Shown: piece by piece, positions 21,235-33,439 of the stretch | Layout of the letters: every line of letters begins with the position of its first letter | Position numbering within the stretch: the first letter of the stretch is position 1 | From: Aquatica leii | Taxonomy: Eukaryota; Arthropoda; Insecta; Coleoptera; Lampyridae | Direction: 5' to 3' | Assembly: GCA_035610365.1 (NCBI GenBank) | Contig: CM069432.1 | Span: 232,708,532 to 232,772,531, forward strand | Length of the DNA stretch: 64,000 bases | Translations under genes and position numbers: made by a program | Notes under the pieces: generated by a model | What the model saw: only the letters and a program-made list of their open reading frames with translations | Told to the model about the DNA's origin: nothing | Database searches by the model: none

Positions 21235-23519
21235 TACATGTGTACACTAGTACACGCCCTAATTTTTTTATCAAATTTATCAACCAAAACTTAATGATTT
21301 AGCTCAAAACTTGGCTCTTCCAAAGTTTCCAAAGCTGAGCTTTAGTGATCTCGACTTTAAGCGGAGAACCTATTTGGATCAGATACATCGTTTACATGGT
21401 ACAAAAATTGTTAACATCAGTTTATACAGTATTTTTTACAAAAAGGTCATTCTGTATATTGCAGTGATATCTTTGGTTTAATGCGTTATTAGTAAATAGA
21501 CTTCTCTAAGACTAGTGTAAAAGGTGTTTCTTATATAAAGGAGATAAATGCAATTCTGTGCCAGTTGCTAAGTTCACTTAAAGAAACGTATGACAATATA
21601 AAGTTGCTGTTGAAAAAAATTAATATGATGACCACGAATGACAACTATGTGGAGATTTAAAAATGTTATGTTATGTTGTTGAGCCAGCAGGGTGAGTAAA
21701 CTAAAATGCCTTGCGTCATTTGTGAATGAAATAATAGAATTAAAGCTCTTTAGTGAAAGCAGATAACATAGTTTTACTTTCGTTGCATATCAAAAAAGAT
21801 ACAATAAAGCAATTTTTAAAATCACTAAATAAAATTGAACCTTCTTTCAGTATCTTTGCAGTTAATTTCCCAGTTCATCTGAGATAAAACTTAAAGAAGG
21901 TATTTTCATTGCTTCCCAAAGAAGAAAATTTATTTTGACAGTACCAATTTGAAAATACCATGACGCTTTTTTCAAACAGAAAGATAAATGTCGGATTAAT
22001 TAAATATTTAAATTGTGATTAATAGTATTAAGCTGATACGTCTTTTTTTTGTAATAACATTGAAACTTAAATTTGTAAACTTTTTGAAACCTTATATCCT
22101 GCTCAAAATTTTGTTGACTTGTAAAAAAGGTGCAAGACTGTTTCAAAAACAACCTTTTTTTTAGGTTGAAGGTTAGTTCCTCTGTAACCACCTTATAAAG
22201 TTTCAAGTAATTCTTTCGGAAATTTTAAAACAGCGAGAGTGTAAGCACTGACAGTTTCACTAACTATTACTAGAATTTTATGCAATAACACGTTACAAAA
22301 AATGTATTTTTTGTATTGTGTTATTGCATAAAGTTCTGAAAATTCTGAAGATGGGGGTCCAAGTACATCAGCAGTTTCACAGTTCAGAACAAATCCAGTC
22401 TAGATTCAGAAACAACATCAGCTAATCGTCTAATGCCAAAATCTTGGTTTTCTGGACGGGTCGGTAAACGAAGGAAGAACATAAATTAATGGATTTGAGT
22501 TATTATATTTACCAACAAATAATACAGCATACTGCTTTTGTCGCTTACTGTTTACTACATTAAATTCCGCTGCACAATCATGTTTTGTAACATCTGGTTT
22601 TAATAAACCAAAAAAAAAATAAATTGATAAGCCATAAAAGAAGTCCAAATCATCAAAAATTGTTAACAACTTGGAAAAAAACAGAAAAAAATTAATTAAT
22701 AAAACAGGCATCGATGTATCATTAGAAGTAAATATCCGAAAAGAAACGATGGCAAAATATGTGGCATCAAATATAGTTTGTATGAAGTATCTGATTATAC
22801 AAAATCTTTCTCTTTTCTAAACCTAAAAATCGCACTTCAAATAAGATCCTATCTCATAATCAATTGTTAGCTGTGAACGTTTGTTCAGCAAATTAAAATT
22901 ACTTTAAACATATCTATGATCAATGATGGAACAAGATTGTCTAAGTAGACTAGCGGTTTTAAGTGTGGAAAGAGAAAAATTTAAGATAATCGACTTTGAT
23001 GAATTAGTACTGTCAAAAGCAAGAAAAACCTATACATAGTAATTAATTGTAATATTGTATTACAATATTATATTATTATTAATATAAAATATATAAATCT
23101 ATATAATATATTTTAACTTCCTTCATTGTTTAAAAACATAATGCATAATATGCATTAAAATCCCGTTGAAAGCGTTAACGAAATTAAAAGAAATCAGTGT
23201 TTTCTTCCTACTAAAAAGTTTTGCAAAAATGAGTGTTGTTTCTTAGACGACAATATTCTATAAAGTCATAATTAGAAGAGGTGTCTTATGACTTATACTT
23301 GGCTGAATAGAAAATTAAAATAATATAGTATACTTATTTAATTTTTTTGCGGTTAAGGAAGCGTTTGCACACCACTGTATTCATTATTTAAACTAATTTT
23401 GAAAAATAGTACACTAAAATGATAGATGGCGAGAGAACAATGTATCACAACAAATTGATAAAACCATAGAGATAAAACAAGTGCTTTTCATAATTTTTTT
23501 AAAGGTATATTAGATTTGT
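21235..23519. other. AT-rich DNA, no gene seen
   Basis: Open frames here (22000-22206 -, 22430-22711 -) show no recognisable domain. The notable structure is the palindrome at 22279-22330. Confidence 0.4.
22279..22330. repeat. 52-bp near-perfect palindrome
   Basis: Arms of 25 bp (TATGCAATAACAC...AAAAAAT and its complement) with about three mismatched positions and a 2-base centre. It could be an extreme internal-deletion product of a transposon. Confidence 0.7.
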
Positions 23520-23926
23520 TCTCCTAAATCAGAAAAAAGTATTTTTGACAAAAAAAATTGCGTGTCTGTGTGTGTGTCTGTCTGTGTGTAACTATGTACC
23601 CACGATAACTCTCGAACCAAAATTCCTAGTAACTTGAAAATAAATTCACAAATATAATATAGTTTTGAATCCTATCTGCGACGATTTTTTTTTTTTTTGA
23701 TTTACTAAAGGGGTAATTAATATCGAGGCGCACAAATATAAGGGTTAGTCGATATGATCTAATAAAATCAAAGAGAAAATTTTCAAAAAAATTATAGCAT
23801 ACTAGGATATTAATACAAACCTGTACATATCACTTCAAAATGGTTTTATCACAACATAACCTTAAAAAATTATGTAGACATTCCTTCATCATTCCGTATA
23901 GAAAAGTTTGTGGTGGCCACACCAGT
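23520..23926 (+). repeat. Dispersed repeat family, copy D (internally deleted)
   Basis: Has the family start region, the TG-rich tract, one ATGTACCCACGATAACTCTC unit, then jumps to the second unit's ATTCACAAATATAATATAG region. It ends at CCGTATAGAAAAGTTTGTGG plus the terminal hairpin. Confidence 0.75.
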
Positions 23927-24109
23927 TCTTTTTCTACAATCGATATAAAAAGTAGGCATTCGCGCTTGAATTTGACAACGAAAAAGTCAAATTTCTTGTG
24001 GAATGCTCACGTGCGACGAAACGCTTGCTACCCAATTAATCAATGTATTTACTGGTGAGCAAAGGTCTTGTGTTCTTCAAGTGTTCAATTACAAAGATAG
24101 AAGAAGAAG

Positions 24110-24505
24110 AAAATCAGTTTGGTGATTTATCATGTATACCTCACAAAATTGCGGATGTTGCAAAAAGGTTACTTTGAATCTGCTGCCCGAAAAGTCGCGA
24201 CATAAATATAAAAAAAACTCTTTATCGCATGGTGTGATTTGAAAAAGCTTAAACGATACACGGAAAACGTAATGATGGCTTACTTCTTCAACTCTTTGGC
24301 CAATTTCGTCGATACTCAGATCTGTGTTACTTGTAAAAAATGATATTGATATGAGCCAATATAAGAAATTAATCGCATTCTGAAAACGACAATCCTTAGG
24401 ATATAAACCAAAAAAATCTTCTTTTACAAAAGAAAAAATGTTGGAGTTTTTATTTAAAGCGCCAGATGTAATATTTCTAATAAAAAAGGTAAATAATATT
24501 AATTG
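24110..24505 (+). pseudogene. Crypton-like tyrosine recombinase (YR) remnant
   Basis: Broken + strand readings give PEKSRHKYKK (about 24183), ENVMMAYFFNSLANF (about 24259) and MSQYKKLIAF-stop-KRQS, followed by GYKPKKSSFTKEKMLEFL and FKAPDVIFLIKKV (about 24353-24490). This order matches the N-terminal core-binding part of the Crypton-type/metazoan YR family (SREKY, then ENVMMAYF, then YKKLIAFLKRxSxGYxPKK, then EAPD...). At least two frame changes and stops; the catalytic R-H-R-Y half is absent. The 139-codon minus-strand frame over the same bases is antisense to it. The call is by motif memory, without alignment. Confidence 0.55.
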
Positions 24506-25976
24506 CATACATATCTTAATAAAAGATATTGAGACAAAGATTTCTTATTATTAGTACAAGTTCTTAATACAAAAACAAAAAATCGTCACGTCTTCAGAAA
24601 ATATGACCACCCCATGCCTCTAAATATCGCTGTAATATTAAAAGATGTACAATTATGGCGCACAAAAATGTTACCAAAACTTACAAAATTTTATGTTACC
24701 TGAACTTATTCTCAAAAATGTGCCTAAAGGTTTAAAATGTAAAAAACCCAAATATGGATTGAACGCTGAAAAGAAGACGAAGCATTAATATTTTATGCTA
24801 AAAATTAAATATTAAAACTATGTTAATTTTGAAATGTATACCTTTGGTTCATAGTTAAATATGGTAGTTTAATGTTTAATAAAATCAATTATAATTTTAT
24901 TATTTTCAGAATCTAAATTATTTTTAAAAAATATATGTCTTCAAACCACATCAGTACTACTGTTGGTATACCTATAAGTTTCAGAAGCATTCTTTCAATG
25001 GGACAACGTAAATAATTTTTAAAAAATCTATTAATTTATAATTGACACCTACTACGTAAATCCACAGTTAAAACTAATCAAACTTATCCTAATGGTTACA
25101 GAAAGTCAGAAATATCTCATCGCCTCTTACGGAAATCAGCTGAACTTATTTAACATTTGGTAACACTGACTGAAATTGAGGCGGAACGTTTGAATGCTGC
25201 AGTGACGACAGAAAATACACACAGATCGTAGTTCAAAGAAAAAATGCAAACAACGATTGAACCCCTTGGATTAAACCCAAGATTTTATTCTTCTTGTTAT
25301 GTAGACAAAAGTACAACTAATCTTCTATTATATTTAATTTTTCGTTAATGTTACAAATATTAAATGCATTCATATACTAATAACGCCAATCTTTACCAAA
25401 TTGTAGAGTTTTTTCTTTAAGCAAATCAGAAATTCGAGTAATAATGATCAATTTAATAACGTGTAATTTTAGATTTAATTTATGATTAAATTAAAAGTTA
25501 TTTATGAACTGCAAAACCGAAATTTCTTTATATTTAACATGTCAAAACTCCCCCTTAAAAAAGATAGGTAACATTTAGAAAGTCTGTAATGCTAACCTCT
25601 ATAACGCAGTTATTTATAACGCCAACGTACGCTGATAACGTTCTGTCAGTTTAATTTACCTTGAATTAAATTAACTGTTAATCAAACATAAACTGTTTTT
25701 AAGTCAAAGAATCGTAATATTATTTGTTGCATTTGTTCATAGCCATAAGTACATTTTAAATATTAAATAATTTTTTTATTTTATTTCGTAATAGAAATAG
25801 TAGCATGATTATCTACATTTCAATCCTGCTTTAGATTTAAAAAGTAGACAGGATAGGATCGCAGTAAATTAATTTCAGATCATCCATTTAATAGTCATGG
25901 TCTGTGACTGGGTCAAATCACATATTTGGAACCTATAAAATACATGAAAGCTGCGGTATTTTGATTAAATAATTTT
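24506..25976. other. AT-rich DNA, no gene seen
   Basis: Short reading at about 25120-25270 looks vaguely coding but is broken and unassigned. Confidence 0.35.
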
Positions 25977-26800
25977 TTAACCCTTCGTTAGTGTTCCGGG
26001 GTATATTATACCCCAGTATCTCTATTTACAGCTATAAACTTAAAATTAGAGAAGCTAGAGACCTCTAGCTGTCGATAGCTTTAGTTCATACATGTTTTAA
26101 AAGACCACGCGTGCAGTACCCTGTCTAAGACCTTTTAGTTGATATCAGATCTCGGCGAAGACAGTTGGGGTATGCTATACCCCGAAACACTATTTGCGTA
26201 ATTTTTTGTGTACATCGCATTGAATAGTAAATAAAACGATTTTTAGTTTACTTCTCAAACGTTATTTGTCAATGTGGTATATTTTAGCAATATGTCGTAT
26301 GAAGAAGACCAGCGAAAGCTTCAAAGGTTATGGGACGAGTTTGGTAGGTTGTCAGAGGATGATGAACCTATTATAAGCAGTGAGTCCGAAGGAGAAGAAG
26401 TTGAGGCAGAAATAAACATAGAAGACGGAGAAGAAAGCTCAAAATAGGAAGTGGAAGGATTGCCTGAAAATGTTGTAGAATCGGAAGAATTCGAAAATGT
26501 TTCGTCTGCCAATAGTAACAGGTATTTCTTAGATAAATGTAAATCAAAATGGTCAAAACTTCCAAACACACAAAACGTAAGAACCAGATCAGAGAATATA
26601 ATAATTCATTTACCCGGCGTGGTTGGTGTCACGCGAGAAACAAATACCCCGCTTGATTGTTGGCTACTTATTTTCACAGAAGAAGTGCTGGATGATATTC
26701 TTCGTTATACAAATGTCAAATTAGCAACTAAAGCCCCTAAGTATGATAAAAGACATCAGTACTTGGTAAAACCTACCGACAAACTTGAAATCAAAGCAAC

Positions 26801-28094
26801 CCCACAGCACAAACATATCTAATGGATATGAAATGTAAACCATGAATACCGGAGGTGCACCGAACATCCATATTTAATATTATGGAGCAAGGATGAAGGT
26901 CCATTGGATATATCATTCCGTCACGGAAAAATCTTCATAGTACGCCCATAGGACCTCCAGGTAGATAAACGTTTTACATCCATATGGAGATATCTTGAAC
27001 ATTCATATGAACGTGCAAAATACATACATATGGAGGTTTAATGAACATTTAATAAAAGTATAATAAACATTCATTTTTTTACAGAACCTTCATATGTAGG
27101 TAAAATATATGTACAGATCTATGTATTACCAAAAAATATGGCCAATTTCATGTACACACGTAATAAAATCGAAAAAATAATATGTAAACTACTATGACGA
27201 GGAGTTCGTAACAGGGTACAAGCATCAGCTGGAACATCTAAATTTTGTTTTTTTAATAACACTAGTAATTTTGAAAGGGACTCTAAGGTTATATTTTCAT
27301 TAATTGCCCAATTTTACAATTGTGCTCGAAAAGAATCTGTTTTATGAAAACGAAAAGGTTCAGTATTTTTGAAGTTATCGTCATCACTTTTTATATTATT
27401 GTCTATAATAATCGTTGACTCATTTAAATTATCATGTTCAATAGGCGTATTCAAATTATTTATATTATTTACATTTTCATCTTCAATCAACAACTCCGGT
27501 TGGTCCACAGAAAACGTGTTTTTCCTATCCTCGTCATTATTTAATATGACCACTTGTTCATTTTCACTCAAACACAATCGAACTCTTTTATTTACACATT
27601 CTCTCATTTTTCTAGACCTTTTATCCATTATTTATATTATAGGAATCCAAATACTTACTAGCTTAATGTACAGCATGTCTTTACATTAACGTAATTGCGT
27701 GCACAATAATTCAGTGGCGATAATATAATATACGCGAAAACCTTGCCGAAAACAAACGAACAACGAAGAAAGTTTAAATTAAACCGCGCTATTTCAATTT
27801 TTAATTAAATTTGTTCTTGCATGTTGAATATTTACTACAGATGTTAAATTTTAAAGAATATAATTATTTCTAAATAATTTTGATAAAATATAGCAACTCA
27901 CAAAATTATGTAACATGATACATAAAAAAAATGTTTCCGAAAAAATTGTTATAACACTTAAGATAATCCTATTTCACAGATATTCATGAATGTATATAAG
28001 GTGCATATACAGCGGATATTAAACTACGGATGTACATCAATGGATAATATATGGATAAATATGTATATCCATTGAATCTCGCGTGCTGTGTGGG
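26801..28094. mobile_element. Unclassified ~1.3-kb DNA transposon inserted in piggyBac
   Basis: Left end CCCACAGCAC, right end (reverse complement) CCCACACAGCAC, precisely interrupting piggyBac coding sequence between ...KLEIKA and GLLYLTG. Both subterminal regions are dense in short near-palindromes of the type TCCATATGGA/TCCATTGGAT. Carries one acidic open frame on the - strand. Target duplication not resolved, so superfamily is left open. Confidence 0.6.
27314..27628 (-). CDS. Hypothetical acidic protein inside the unclassified transposon
   Basis: An uninterrupted 104-codon frame starting MDKRSRKMRECVNKRVRLC, with a basic N-terminus then an Asp/Asn/Glu-rich remainder. I do not recognise a domain. 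It sits centrally in the 26801-28094 insertion, so it may be the first exon or a remnant of a transposon protein. Composition alone makes chance possible in AT-rich DNA. Confidence 0.3.
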   Translation of the reverse strand: MDKRSRKMRECVNKRVRLCLSENEQVVILNNDEDRKNTFSVDQPELLIEDENVNNINNLNTPIEHDNLNESTIIIDNNIKSDDDNFKNTEPFRFHKTDSFRAQL

Positions 28095-29234
28095 CCTGCT
28101 TTATTTGACTGGATTATATAAGGCAAATCGGCAAAATACTGCGGATCTTTGAAACACTGATGGTAGTGAAATTGATTTGTTCCGCACAACAATGTCACAG
28201 CAAAGATATTATATTTTACTACAGTCACTACGGTTTGACAACTTGACCAATAGAGCACAACGTAAAGAGATTGACAAATTGGGAGCAATTCGAGGAGTAT
28301 TCGAACATTTTGTTGATAACTGTAAGAAGCATTATACGCTTAGTGAAAACCTAACAATTGATGAGAACTTGGAGCCATTCAGAGAACGAGTGTCATTCCT
28401 TCAATAGATTCCTAATAAACCCGCGAAATACGGGTTAAAGGTATTCGCCCTCGTTGACGCAAATACATTTTATTGCCTGAACATGGAAGTATACGTTGGC
28501 ACACAGCCAGAAGGTTCTTTTAAAAGAAGTAACAACCCACAAGATATAGTTGAACGTTTGATTCAGCCAGTATTTGGAAAAAAAAGAAATCTTACTTTCC
28601 ATCACTGGTTCACTAGTTACTCTCTTATGATCAATCTACTCAGACAGTAAGAAAAAATAAACGTGAAATACCATTAGCTTTTCTAAACATACGAACCAAA
28701 GAACCTCGCAGTTCAATGTTTGCCTTTAAACAGGATATGACGGCGGTGTCTAAAAATGTCATTCTCTTTTCTACTTTACACCATGATAGTACTATAGTTG
28801 AAGAATCTGGTGAAAAAAATTGCCTGAAATTATTGATTTTTATAATTCAACAGTCGCCCCTGGCCACTTACTTTATTTTTCTTATTCTTGAACACCGCCG
28901 GAGTAAATGCTCAGGTAATATATAAAGGAATCACAAAAAATTACAATTTGAAAAGACGTGCGTTTTTAAAAAAATTTGGTACGCAGCTGATATCACAGTT
29001 TAGAAGTCAGCGAAGACAAAATCCCTGTTTACGTAGAGGACTACGAGAATTGCAACCAGCCGAACCTCATCATAAACCTGGCTCAAAGCGACGTAAGACA
29101 AGTAGTAGATGTTCCGTTTTTCCGAGAAGTAAGGATAGAAAAACTTTTTATGTCTGTATGCAGTGTGACACTCTACTGTGCTTAGAGCATGCTTTAATAA
29201 GCTGCGAAAATTGTGGAACCTTTGAGATACCATA

Positions 29235-30577
29235 ACTTTTTTATTTTCAGTTATTTTATTTTAATTTAAGTTGTGTTTTGTTTTTCAGACATTTGTTTCA
29301 AAATGTGTTTAAGTTTATTGTAGTAGTATGTAAATTAGCAATATAATTTTCATAATAGTGGGTGTCCTTTTTTTTGAAAAGCACAATTTATGTTTTGGGC
29401 AAATTAAATAAAATTTTAAAAAAAAGCTGCTGTTACTAAAATTTTTTGTTTTATTCGACTCCAGAGTAAGTAAAAAATCATTTTTAATAATTAAATTAAG
29501 AAAATGTCAAAAAAACTAAATTTTAATTTAATTCAACTTTTAGTTTCTAAACTTGAAAACAAACTTGTATTCAAGTTTCTAGTATTAAAAAAGCATAATG
29601 TAATTCAAGCTTGATATATTTTTTCCAGTCATCGGCGTTATTTAAGTTTTAATTTCACATGTGCAACTACCTAAAAGAAAAATACAAGTCATTATGACTA
29701 TTAAGTAACTTCGTTCTGCTTCTTCTTGAAATATATTTGATTGCTCTACGTGGTAAACCGGAAAATAAGCATTTTAATCAAAATGTTAGGAACCAGGGAA
29801 GAGGAACAAACAATTAGCATAAATACTTAAACTCGAGGAGAAGCAAAAGAATTTCAAAAACCTTCTGAAGGAGGTTACAAGATGTTGACCGAAACGTCAA
29901 GCCAAATTCATAAACGACGCGGTAAGATTGGACGACTGCCGCGAAAGCTTAGAAGCAAGAATTTTTTACTTTACTTTTATTTTAGTTGATATAAAATTTA
30001 TTTTTACAAAGACAATGTTTTGTGTTAACTGTTGAATAATTGTAAGGTATATTTGCATCTAGGTAGATTACGTTGAATTGTTCAAGCCTTCTAATTATAA
30101 ATACATCAACTCTAACATATTACAAAAATACATCAAAATAAGTGATTCTTGTTCTAGTGTAAAATTTAATGTCTATAAAACTGCTTTGATTGTGATCATA
30201 AAACTATTTATATAAATATACCTAAACTTGGTATAAAACAAGTTTTTGTTTTATTAAATTAACGTTGGGAAAATATAAAAATTAAATAAGCCATAGCAAA
30301 CATAAACGCCACTGATAAATAAATGAAGTCAGTAATTCCACCCATTATGAATCGTAATTTTTGGATTTGAATTTAACTACGGCTATAATCTGGGTGTTAT
30401 TAAAAAATCGGAAAATAAGGACTAGTACTCATCAAATATAATAAGAATATAATAGTTCTTCATAAAGACTCGAAGAAACCGTTATTTTAGAATTCTTATC
30501 CACAATTTTTAAATTTCCGTACACAAGTTAACTTCTCCCCTTTAGTATCACAATTTTTATTGCAACCACCTAGTTTT
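29235..30577. other. AT-rich DNA, no gene seen
   Basis: Only a short block near 29850-29910 (ATGTTGACCGAAACGTC, preceded by an AACCTTCTGAAGGAGGTT hairpin) looks like old repeat-derived coding DNA; unassigned. Confidence 0.4.
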
Positions 30578-31662
30578 TACTTTCCTATAAGGAAAGTATA
30601 GCAATAGCAATGTTTTTAAACAAATTTTTTGCATAATTTTACGTTTCAAGATCTCCTGAATCAGAAAAATTTTTATATATTTTTGACACAAAATTTTGTG
30701 TCTGTGTGCGTGTGTGTGTAACGATGTACCCACGATAACTCTCAAACCAAGTGTCCTAGTAACTTGAAATTTGGTACGAAGCTGGTTTTTCATATTCTCT
30801 TGGTTCTATCAAAAGATGGGTCTAATAAAAAAACCAGAAGTGGGTGTATCCGCTATTTTTAACCGTTTTTTTATATAATTTTGTACGTATGTAAATTATT
30901 TGAATTATTTTTACAGTTTCTTATAGAGTTGATTCTTAACAATTTAATCAAATAAAAAACAATTTTGACATTAATAGTCTATTAGATATTTGATTTATAA
31001 TTTAAAGTGAATTCCATATATAATTCTAGGTTAGAATCCTGCCTGCGACGATTTTTTTTTTTGATAAAAAATCCAAATCTTGAATTTTTCTTTATATTCC
31101 TTTGACTTGTTTATATACGGAGTGCATCTTATTTAAATTATCTTTGGCTGTGCCCACGATAACTCTCGAACCAAAAGTCTTAGTAACTTGAAATTTGGTA
31201 TGGAGCTAGCTTTTTATATTCTCTCTGCTTTGTCAAAAGATGGGTTTGATAAAGAAACCGGAAGTAAGTGTACCCGCCATTTTTAACAGTTTTTCTTATA
31301 TAATTTTGTACGTATGTAAATTATTCGAATTATTTTTACAGTTTCTTATAGAGATAATTCTTTCTAACAATTTATTTAAATAAAAAAAATTTAAACATTC
31401 ACAGTTTATCAGATATTTAATTTGTAATTTAAAATGAATTCACAAATATAATATAGTTTCGAATCATGCCTGCAACGATGTTTTTTTACTGATTCACTCA
31501 AAGGGTAAGTAATATCGAGACGCACAAAATATAAGGGTTAGTCGATATGATAAAATCGAGAAAATTTTCAAAAATCACTTCAGAATGATTTTATGACAAC
31601 ATAAACTTAAAAAAATATCTAGACATCATTCTTTATAGGAAAGTCGTGTGGTGACCACACTA
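30578..31662 (+). repeat. Dispersed repeat family, copy E (full length)
   Basis: Best-preserved copy: starts ACTTTCCTATAAGGAAAGT, TG-rich tract at about 30700, two internal units (CGATAACTCTC at about 30733 and 31149), ends TTTATAGGAAAGTCGTGTGG and hairpin GTGTGGT-G-ACCACAC-TAGT. The bases just upstream (ACCACCTAGTTTTT) look like the last bases of another copy, suggesting a former head-to-tail junction. Confidence 0.8.
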
Positions 31663-33439
31663 GTTTTTTTAGTTATGGGAAACTGTTTGATACATCATAT
31701 GTTAAAATTATTATTAAATTTTAAATATACAATAGTTACTAATAACTAAAATAAAACTGACCATTATAACTAAATTATTCAAAAACAATGAAACATCACT
31801 AATAATAACTATTTAACGTTTTTACTGAGCAAACAGAGTAATATTTTAATTTCACTTTAAAAACGTTAATTTTTTAATTGAAAAATCGGTTTGTAATCCT
31901 AGTTACTTGCACATAAAAAGAAATTTTTCCTAAATAACATTTCACCTACAACACGTTATTATTTTAAAAATTTTAAATAATTTCTACTAATTTTTTTTTT
32001 TAATTAGTTGGTCTACTAGATATGAAACACGTAAGGCGTTTCATTTAAAAGTCTATAAATCGGATGAAATTATTGATAACAATTAAAAGCCGTGTGGAAC
32101 TAAAATACTTAATATATAATATCGTTTTATAAAATATTTAAAACAAATTATTTTTACAGTAATTTGAAGAGATGTAGCATGATGGTAATTACTAATTATT
32201 AATGCTTTATATATCAAATGTTTCACACTAAACTATTATTAACGTTCTGTTTATTTATGGATGACAAGATATAATAAGGTTTTCGCGATAATTTCCATTA
32301 TAGAGTTCACGCCAATATGTATCAATTAATCATAACCTTAATTACGTTACTTAATTAAATCTTTCCTCTAATAAATATCAACAAGAGATTATAGCGAGTC
32401 TATGATAATCTACAACTTTTAACGACGCAAAACTTTTAATATTTTTTACGTATTAAAAAAAAAACAGAAAAAGTAAGTTTAATTGGATTAAATAAGTTAA
32501 AGAATTTTGTAACTGTTTTAATTTTTTGCTGAAATATTTTTTGTCGTCAATTCAGAGCTGACTTATTGTAGTGATACGTGCTTAACAGGCTTTTATGATT
32601 CTTCTGACGGTTCATACAAAGATATAGCCTTTATTACTTAATCTTTATTTATTATTTATACTACAACGGTCAGAAATTGTAAGAAATATACAGTTGTTAC
32701 GGTTGCAACTAATATACTTTTATATGGGGCATTTGTGGGCAGATATATCGAATGCATTATGTCAATGTAATGTATTATATCTTGTAGGTAATAACGTCGG
32801 TATACTTTACGAACAAGGATACTAATGACACACGTAAAACGTTGAAAGAGGTTTAGAATATCAAATGTATGTAGTAGTACGTGGTATTATAAACATCTTA
32901 ATTGCAATAAATCTAATATAATTTAAGAATATTTGTATTGATCGTATTAAAAATAAAACACACTTATTTATACGTAAAGAACGGTGATTCTTATCAAGCG
33001 ACAAATTGAAGAATCTCGCTTAGTTTGATTTTGCCATACTAATCCCCAAGGTATAAAAATTTTAATCTTAATTTGTATTAGAATGTTTTAAACTAAGTTG
33101 TATTGGTAGAATACTTTAAATTCTATGTAACACATTATTTGATGTAACATCACCTTACATGTAACTACAAACAGAAAAATTATCTAAAATTAAAGTAAAC
33201 GAGTTTATTTGGAGTAAATAGTGACTTATATAATTTTTGAATGAAACTTGTTAATGTGGACTGTATATTTTTTATTGATTGTAGAATTCTTTAAACACTT
33301 ACTTAAAAAACTAATCGACTAAAACTTGTCCGTTTAGGATGTAGGTGACAACGGTCCTTGCTGTTAATCATCACTCACCACCTCGGTTAATGTCAATTCC
33401 CTCTCAACTCATGTAAAAACTTTCTAAGCTACACATTAT
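31663..33439. other. AT-rich DNA, no gene seen
   Basis: No supported gene. Part of 32900-33440 may be the LTR of the BEL/Pao relic to its right, whose far end I could not place. Confidence 0.4.

Larger units (their letters stand above)
25977..29234 (+). mobile_element. piggyBac element remnant (left end kept, right end not found)
   Basis: TTAA at 25977-25980, the known piggyBac target, is followed by CCCTTCGTTAGTGTTC, a plausible left terminal repeat. Two palindromes of similar form follow: GGGGTATA-T-TATACCCC (about 25999) and GGGGTATGCTATACCCC (about 26168). A broken transposase starts at 26292. The element is interrupted by another insertion at about 26801-28094. No matching right terminus before an AT-rich stretch, so the 3' boundary is the end of coding homology. 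Confidence 0.75.
26292..29234 (+). pseudogene. piggyBac transposase, broken and interrupted
   Basis: ATG at 26292 opens an acidic N-terminus rich in Glu/Ser, stopped by TAG at 26445-26447; the same frame continues to 26820. After the inserted element, the catalytic core resumes at about 28095 (GLLYLTGLYKANRQN). It gives LTIDENLEPFRER (first Asp, about 28359), stop, then YGLKVFALVDANTFYCLNME (second Asp, about 28431-28490), and FHHWFTSY (about 28598) where the family has DN-FTS, so the third catalytic Asp is lost. The C-terminal Cys-rich domain survives (RCSVFPRSKDRKTFYVC, then MQC and LCLEH; about 29108-29190). Several frame changes lie between 28640 and 28900. Non-functional. Confidence 0.85.

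Noticed and set aside
22430-22711. 93-codon - strand frame
   Set aside because: Hydrophobic low-complexity start from AT-rich DNA and no recognised domain on either strand.
24089-24508. 139-codon open frame on the - strand
   Set aside because: No recognisable domain; the opposite strand carries ordered tyrosine-recombinase motifs, so this is antisense read-through.
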